Shown one piece after another: positions 6,764 to 9,655 of a DNA stretch of 9,655 nt. Within the stretch, counting starts at the first letter, position 1, and every line of letters starts with the position of its first letter. The stretch is from assembly GCA_028869035.1 (NCBI GenBank), contig JAGWTL010000093.1:1-9655 (forward strand), given 5' to 3'. The notes beneath the pieces were generated by a model. That model did not search any database and was not told the DNA's origin. It was given only the letters and a program-made list of their open reading frames with translations. The DNA comes from Burkholderiales bacterium. Its GTDB lineage: Bacteria; Pseudomonadota; Gammaproteobacteria; Burkholderiales; Burkholderiaceae_C. Made by a program: the position numbers and the translations under genes.

Positions 6764-8433
6764 ATCACAAGCCACCCGTTGGGTCTGAGCCTGTCGAAGA
6801 CCCCGCGAGCCCTTCGACAAGCTCAGGGCGAACGGAGATTTCCTCTCTGCTCGACGTGAACGATCTGAGGGTCGCCTTTGGCGGCAAGGAGGTGGTGCGT
6901 GGCATCGACTTCCAGATCGCGCCCGGTGAGAAGTTGGCCCTGGTGGGCGAGTCCGGCTCGGGCAAGACTGTCACGGCGCTCAGCCTCCTGCGCCTGCTTC
7001 CCGAGGCGGGTGTCAGTGGCACGGCGCCATTCGCCGGCAGCGATGGCACTTCGGACCTGCTGGCCCTTCCTGAGCGCAAGTTGCGCGGTATCCGCGGCCG
7101 AGACATCGCCATGATCTTCCAGGAGCCCATGACGGCGCTCAACCCCCTGTACACCATCGGCGACCAGATCAGCGAGGTGCTGCAGATCAAGCTGGGCCTG
7201 GGGCGCGGCGCAGCCCTGGCGCGGGTCATCGAACTGCTGGCCGACACGGGCATCCCCGAGCCCGCGCAGCGCGTGTCCGCCTACCCGCACCAGCTCAGTG
7301 GCGGCCAGCGCCAGCGCGCCATGATCGCCATGGCCCTGGCTTGTCAGCCCAAATTGCTACTGGCCGACGAGCCGACCACGGCGCTGGACGTGGCCCTGCG
7401 CGGCCAGATCCTGGACCTGCTGGACGGCTTGCAGCAGAAACACGGCATGGCGATGCTGATGATCACGCATGACCTCAATCTGGTACGGCGTTTTGCCAGC
7501 CGGGTGATCGTGATGGAAGCGGGCCAGATCGTGGAGCAGGGGCCCGTGGCCCAGGTCTTTGCCAACCCGCAGCATCCCTACACGCGCAGCCTGATCGACA
7601 GCCGGCCGGTGCGCGATGTGCAGGAGGCCCCGGCGGGTGGCCCGCCCCTCATGCAGGCGCGCGGTCTGCGCGTAGCCTATCCCGTGCCCATCCCCGGCCT
7701 GCGCGGCTGGTTCCGCCGCGGCGAGTTCGTGGCCGTTCAGGGCGCAGATTTCACCGTGCCGCCGGGCCGCACCCTGGGGGTGATCGGCGAATCGGGCTCG
7801 GGCAAGTCCACCCTGGCCCTGGCCGCCCTGGGCCTGCTGCCTTGCCGGGGGGAGCTGCGGGTGGATGGCCGGGCCTGGCAGCGTCGGCCGGCCCTGGACA
7901 AGCCGCTGCGCCGCATGGTGCAAGTGGTGTTCCAGGACCCGTTTTCTTCGCTGTCGCCGCGCCTGACGGTCGAGGAAATTGTGGGGGAGGGCTTGACGAT
8001 CCACGCACATTCGCTATCAAAAGATGAGCTTAAGACCAAGGTCGAACGGACGCTGGAGGAGGTGGGCTTGACCGAGAGTCAGTTTCCCGGCCTGCTGCAG
8101 CGCTACCCGCACGAGTTCTCCGGTGGCCAGCGCCAGCGCCTGGCCGTCGCCCGCGCGCTGATCGTCGAACCGCGCCTGATCGTGCTGGACGAGCCCACCA
8201 GCGCGCTGGACGTGACCATCCAGAAGCAGGTCTTGCTGCTGCTGCAGCGCCTGCAGCGGGAGAGAGGGCTGAGCTACCTGCTGATCACCCATGACGTGGA
8301 CGTGATCCGGGCCATGGCGCACGAGGTGCTGGTCATGAAAAACGGAGAAATCGTCGAGTCAGGACCGGTTTCGACCCTGCTGGACGCCCCGGCCCATCCC
8401 TACACCCGGTCGCTGGTGCAGGCCGCAGCCTGA
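6760..8433 (+). CDS. yejF: Peptide ABC transporter ATPase with two nucleotide-binding domains, YejF
   Basis: YejF is the cytoplasmic motor of the importer, with both ATPase domains in one chain (557 aa; E. coli YejF is about 529). NBD1 has Walker A GESGSGKT (63-70), LSGGQ (179-183), Walker B LLLADEP (199-205) and switch His237. NBD2 has GESGSGKS (343-350), FSGGQ (453-457), LIVLDEP (473-479) and His511. The oligopeptide-type HPYTRSL motif follows each domain. All catalytic residues are intact. The ATG overlaps the yejE stop (ATGA), indicating translational coupling. Oddity: residues about 6-26 are encoded by a 60-bp REP-type inverted repeat, giving a Pro/Ser-rich extension before the normal first strand LLDVNDLRVAF (30-40). 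The next in-frame candidate start, GTG 6856, would cut that strand, so the extension is probably translated. Confidence 0.95.
   Translation: MNHKPPVGSEPVEDPASPSTSSGRTEISSLLDVNDLRVAFGGKEVVRGIDFQIAPGEKLALVGESGSGKTVTALSLLRLLPEAGVSGTAPFAGSDGTSDLLALPERKLRGIRGRDIAMIFQEPMTALNPLYTIGDQISEVLQIKLGLGRGAALARVIELLADTGIPEPAQRVSAYPHQLSGGQRQRAMIAMALACQPKLLLADEPTTALDVALRGQILDLLDGLQQKHGMAMLMITHDLNLVRRFASRVIVMEAGQIVEQGPVAQVFANPQHPYTRSLIDSRPVRDVQEAPAGGPPLMQARGLRVAYPVPIPGLRGWFRRGEFVAVQGADFTVPPGRTLGVIGESGSGKSTLALAALGLLPCRGELRVDGRAWQRRPALDKPLRRMVQVVFQDPFSSLSPRLTVEEIVGEGLTIHAHSLSKDELKTKVERTLEEVGLTESQFPGLLQRYPHEFSGGQRQRLAVARALIVEPRLIVLDEPTSALDVTIQKQVLLLLQRLQRERGLSYLLITHDVDVIRAMAHEVLVMKNGEIVESGPVSTLLDAPAHPYTRSLVQAAA
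6776..6835. repeat. REP-type imperfect inverted repeat within the 5' end of yejF
   Basis: Two 24-nt arms (6776-6799 and 6812-6835) are complementary at 20 of 24 positions and enclose a 12-nt loop. The core is CTGAGCCTGTCGAAG (6785-6799) against CTTCGACAAGCTCAG (6812-6826), 14 of 15 paired. This GAGC/TTCGACAAGCTCAGG signature is, from memory, a very abundant short palindromic repeat in Comamonadaceae and some other Proteobacteria, normally between genes. Here it starts 16 nt after the A of the yejF ATG. At 60 nt it preserves the reading frame and contains no stop in that frame. Confidence 0.8.
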
Positions 8434-8457
8434 GATCGGCCCGTCCGCATCGAAATC

Positions 8458-8474
8458 GCCTTGAAAATCAAGGC
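8458..8474. repeat. Small perfect inverted repeat downstream of yejF
   Basis: GCCTTGA-AAA-TCAAGGC has a 7-bp stem and a 3-nt loop, 24 nt after the yejF stop. No T-run follows, so it is at best a weak terminator or an mRNA 3'-end protecting hairpin. It ends 19 bp before the candidate -10 box of rimP, so it could also be an operator overlapping the -35 area. The function is unknown. Confidence 0.4.
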
Positions 8475-8499
8475 TCTAATCCCGTATTTCGGGTACAAT
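8471..8499 (+). promoter_or_regulatory. Candidate promoter of the rimP-nusA operon
   Basis: TACAAT at 8494-8499 is a good -10 match, and transcription would start near 8506. The -35 position at 17-bp spacing (AGGCTC, 8471-8476) is poor, and TTGAAA at 8461-8466 is too far away (27 bp) to pair with it. A short stem CCCG-TATTT-CGGG (8481-8493) fills most of the spacer. No other -10-like box is seen between here and the rimP start. This is a candidate only. Confidence 0.4.
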
Positions 8500-8519
8500 G
8501 CCGCAATTCTCGACCAAAC

Positions 8520-8546
8520 GGGCGGATTAGCAACCGCCCTTTTTTT
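8520..8546 (+). terminator. Intrinsic terminator in the rimP leader / after the yej operon
   Basis: GGGCGG (8520-8525) pairs with CCGCCC (8534-8539) around an 8-nt loop and is followed by seven T. This is a textbook rho-independent terminator on the + strand. It can end the yejABEF transcript 87 nt past yejF. Because it also lies downstream of the candidate rimP promoter, it can act as a leader attenuator. A further 7-bp pairing, TCGACCA (8510-8516) with TGGTCGA (8548-8554), encloses the whole element. Confidence 0.82.
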
Positions 8547-8584
8547 ATGGTCGAACGCTTTTTGACGGCCAGGGAAGGGCAACG

Positions 8585-9172
8585 TTGACACTGCAGCAAA
8601 TCGTCGAACAGACCGTGACCGGTTTTGGTTACGACTTGGTGGAGATCGAGCGCTCCGCCGGGGGGCTGCTGCGCGTGACGATCGACCTGCCCTGGGATCC
8701 GCAGGCTGGCGATCGTTTTGTGAACGTAGAAGACTGCGAAAAGGTGACGCGCCAGCTGCAGTACACCCTGGAAGTCGAGGGCATCGAGTACAAGCGACTC
8801 GAGGTGTCCTCGCCGGGAATCGATCGCCCGCTGCGCCATGAAAAGGATTTCGAGCGTTTTACCGGACAGGTGGTCGACATCACGCTGAAGGCGGCCATGG
8901 GCGCGGCGGCAGCCGGCCAGGTCAGCGCCAGCCGCAAGAAATTTCGCGGCACGCTCGAGCGCGTGACCGCTGCTGACGGCAGCACGGGCTGGCAGATCGT
9001 CTGGAGCGACGCGCCGCAGCCCAAGCCGGGTCAGAAGGTGAGCAAGAAGCGTGAACCGGCGCCCCTGCAGGCGCTGGGTTTCACGCTGGACGAGTTGCGC
9101 GAGGCGCGTCTGGCGCCTATCGTGAGTTTCAAGGGCCGCAGCGAACGCTTAGCTGGGGCCACGGGTCTTTGA
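8585..9172 (+). CDS. rimP: Ribosome maturation factor RimP
   Basis: RimP binds the 30S precursor and is needed for efficient small-subunit maturation. The 195-aa product has the RimP N-terminal domain (GFGYDLVEIE, NVEDCEKVTRQL), the family signature LEVSSPGIDRPL (72-83), and the C-terminal SH3-like part starting near RKKFRGTLE (117-125). It is longer than E. coli RimP (150 aa) because of an Ala-rich insert (about 103-116) and a basic/Pro-rich insert (about 141-163, PKPGQKVSKKREP) before LDELREARLAPIVSFKGR. The start is TTG 8585, preceded by AGGGAAGGG (8571-8579); no in-frame ATG exists nearby upstream, and the first ATG downstream would remove conserved sequence. The stop is 20 nt before nusA, the standard rimP-nusA-infB order. 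Identification is firm; the start is likely. Confidence 0.94.
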   Translation: MTLQQIVEQTVTGFGYDLVEIERSAGGLLRVTIDLPWDPQAGDRFVNVEDCEKVTRQLQYTLEVEGIEYKRLEVSSPGIDRPLRHEKDFERFTGQVVDITLKAAMGAAAAGQVSASRKKFRGTLERVTAADGSTGWQIVWSDAPQPKPGQKVSKKREPAPLQALGFTLDELREARLAPIVSFKGRSERLAGATGL

Positions 9173-9192
9173 GGGTATTGGAGGTTAGAGGC

Positions 9193-9655
9193 ATGAATCG
9201 CGAACTGTTGATGCTGGTGGAAGCCATTTCCCGCGAAAAGAACGTCGAACGCGACGTGGTCTTTGGCGCGGTCGAGTCCGCCCTGGCGCAAGCCACCAAA
9301 AAGCTGTTCGAGGGCGACGTGGACATCCGCGTGGCCATCGACCGCGACAGCGGCGTCTACGAGACCTTCCGCCGCTGGCACGTCGTCCCCGACGAAGCCG
9401 GCCTGCAACTGCCCGACCAGGAAATCCTGCTGTTCGAAGCCAAGGAGCAGATCTCCGATATCGAGGTCGATGAGTACATCGAGGAAGCCGTCGAGTCCGT
9501 GCCCATCGGCCGCATCGGCGCCATGGCGGCCAAGCAGGTCATCCTGCAGAAGATCCGCGACGCCGAGCGCGAGATGCTGCTCAACGACTTCATGTCGCGC
9601 GGCGAGAAGATCTTCGTGGGCACCGTCAAGCGCATGGACAAGGGCGACATCATCG
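9193..9655 (+). CDS. nusA: Transcription termination/antitermination factor NusA (3' truncated)
   Basis: NusA binds RNA polymerase and modulates pausing, intrinsic termination and antitermination. Only the first 154 residues are in the window; the reading frame is open to the right edge. The N-terminal polymerase-binding domain is recognisable: MNRELLMLVEAISREKNVER, then FGAVESALAQATKK, then a helix-rich tail (AAKQVILQKIRDAEREM, 112-128). GEKIFVGTVKRMDKGDII (137-154) is the start of the S1 RNA-binding domain. The start ATG 9193 is well supported by GGAGG at 9180-9184 with 8-nt spacing, and by the conserved NusA N-terminus. It follows rimP in the same transcript, and infB would be expected further downstream, outside the window. 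Confidence 0.96.
   Translation, partial: MNRELLMLVEAISREKNVERDVVFGAVESALAQATKKLFEGDVDIRVAIDRDSGVYETFRRWHVVPDEAGLQLPDQEILLFEAKEQISDIEVDEYIEEAVESVPIGRIGAMAAKQVILQKIRDAEREMLLNDFMSRGEKIFVGTVKRMDKGDII

Noticed and set aside
1862..6820. A single 1652-codon open frame on the - strand, apparently fusing a large Gln/His/Arg-rich protein to FabI.
   Set aside because: yejA, yejB and yejE all happen to lie in the same codon register as the opposite-strand frame, and none uses TTA, CTA or TCA, which would be the antisense stops. The extra 1388 residues are low-complexity antisense shadow, while FabI begins at its normal start at 2656.
6823..8322. Several - strand open frames of 100-217 codons opposite yejF.
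   Set aside because: They are shadows of a GC-rich gene whose Walker and signature motifs are on the + strand; none has recognisable motifs or a ribosome-binding site.
8461..8499. TTGAAA (8461) and TACAAT (8494) as a standard sigma-70 promoter pair.
   Set aside because: The spacer is 27 bp, too long for a normal -35/-10 pair; only the -10 element is kept as a candidate.
8434..8584. A tRNA gene upstream of rimP, as with metY in E. coli.
   Set aside because: The gap is 151 nt, with no cloverleaf pairing, no T-loop motif and no CCA end; it holds only hairpins, a -10 box and a terminator.

Overview
The window is GC-rich chromosomal DNA. It looks like a betaproteobacterium of the order Burkholderiales, most likely Comamonadaceae-like. 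This rests on the overall protein similarity, a long-insert RimP, and short palindromic repeats of the type that are abundant in that group. The assignment comes from recalled family features; no database search was run. The genes are ordinary chromosomal ones: there is no CRISPR array, tRNA, rRNA, insertion sequence or phage gene.

Layout: (1) Positions 1-1793, + strand, hold the C-terminal three quarters of a PLP-dependent Orn/Lys/Arg decarboxylase, cut by the left edge. (2) A hairpin at 1817-1844 is a terminator shared by this gene and the convergent fabI. (3) fabI (1862-2656, - strand) is enoyl-ACP reductase. (4) A very short divergent gap (2657-2707) with a perfect 16-bp palindrome separates fabI from a four-gene + strand operon. 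(5) That operon is yejA-yejB-yejE-yejF (2708-8433), a complete peptide ABC importer: periplasmic binding protein, two permeases, and one double-NBD ATPase. (6) A 151-bp gap (8434-8584) holds small palindromes, a -10 box and a strong intrinsic terminator. (7) rimP (8585-9172) and the start of nusA (9193 to the right edge) form the conserved rimP-nusA(-infB) translation/transcription operon.

How it works together: YejA is exported and hands oligopeptides to the YejB/YejE channel, powered by YejF. The E. coli counterpart is the route by which microcin C enters cells. Two of the three gene junctions in this operon carry palindromic elements: a 117-bp structured spacer between yejB and yejE, and a REP-type inverted repeat lying inside the first 26 codons of yejF and translated in frame. 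RimP (30S maturation) and NusA (elongation/termination factor) are coupled behind a leader terminator that NusA itself could act on.

I found no previously undescribed multigene system. The observations most worth a second look are the repeat-encoded N-terminus of YejF, the switch-like yejB-yejE spacer, the rimP leader terminator with its enclosing outer stem, and the palindrome between fabI and yejA.
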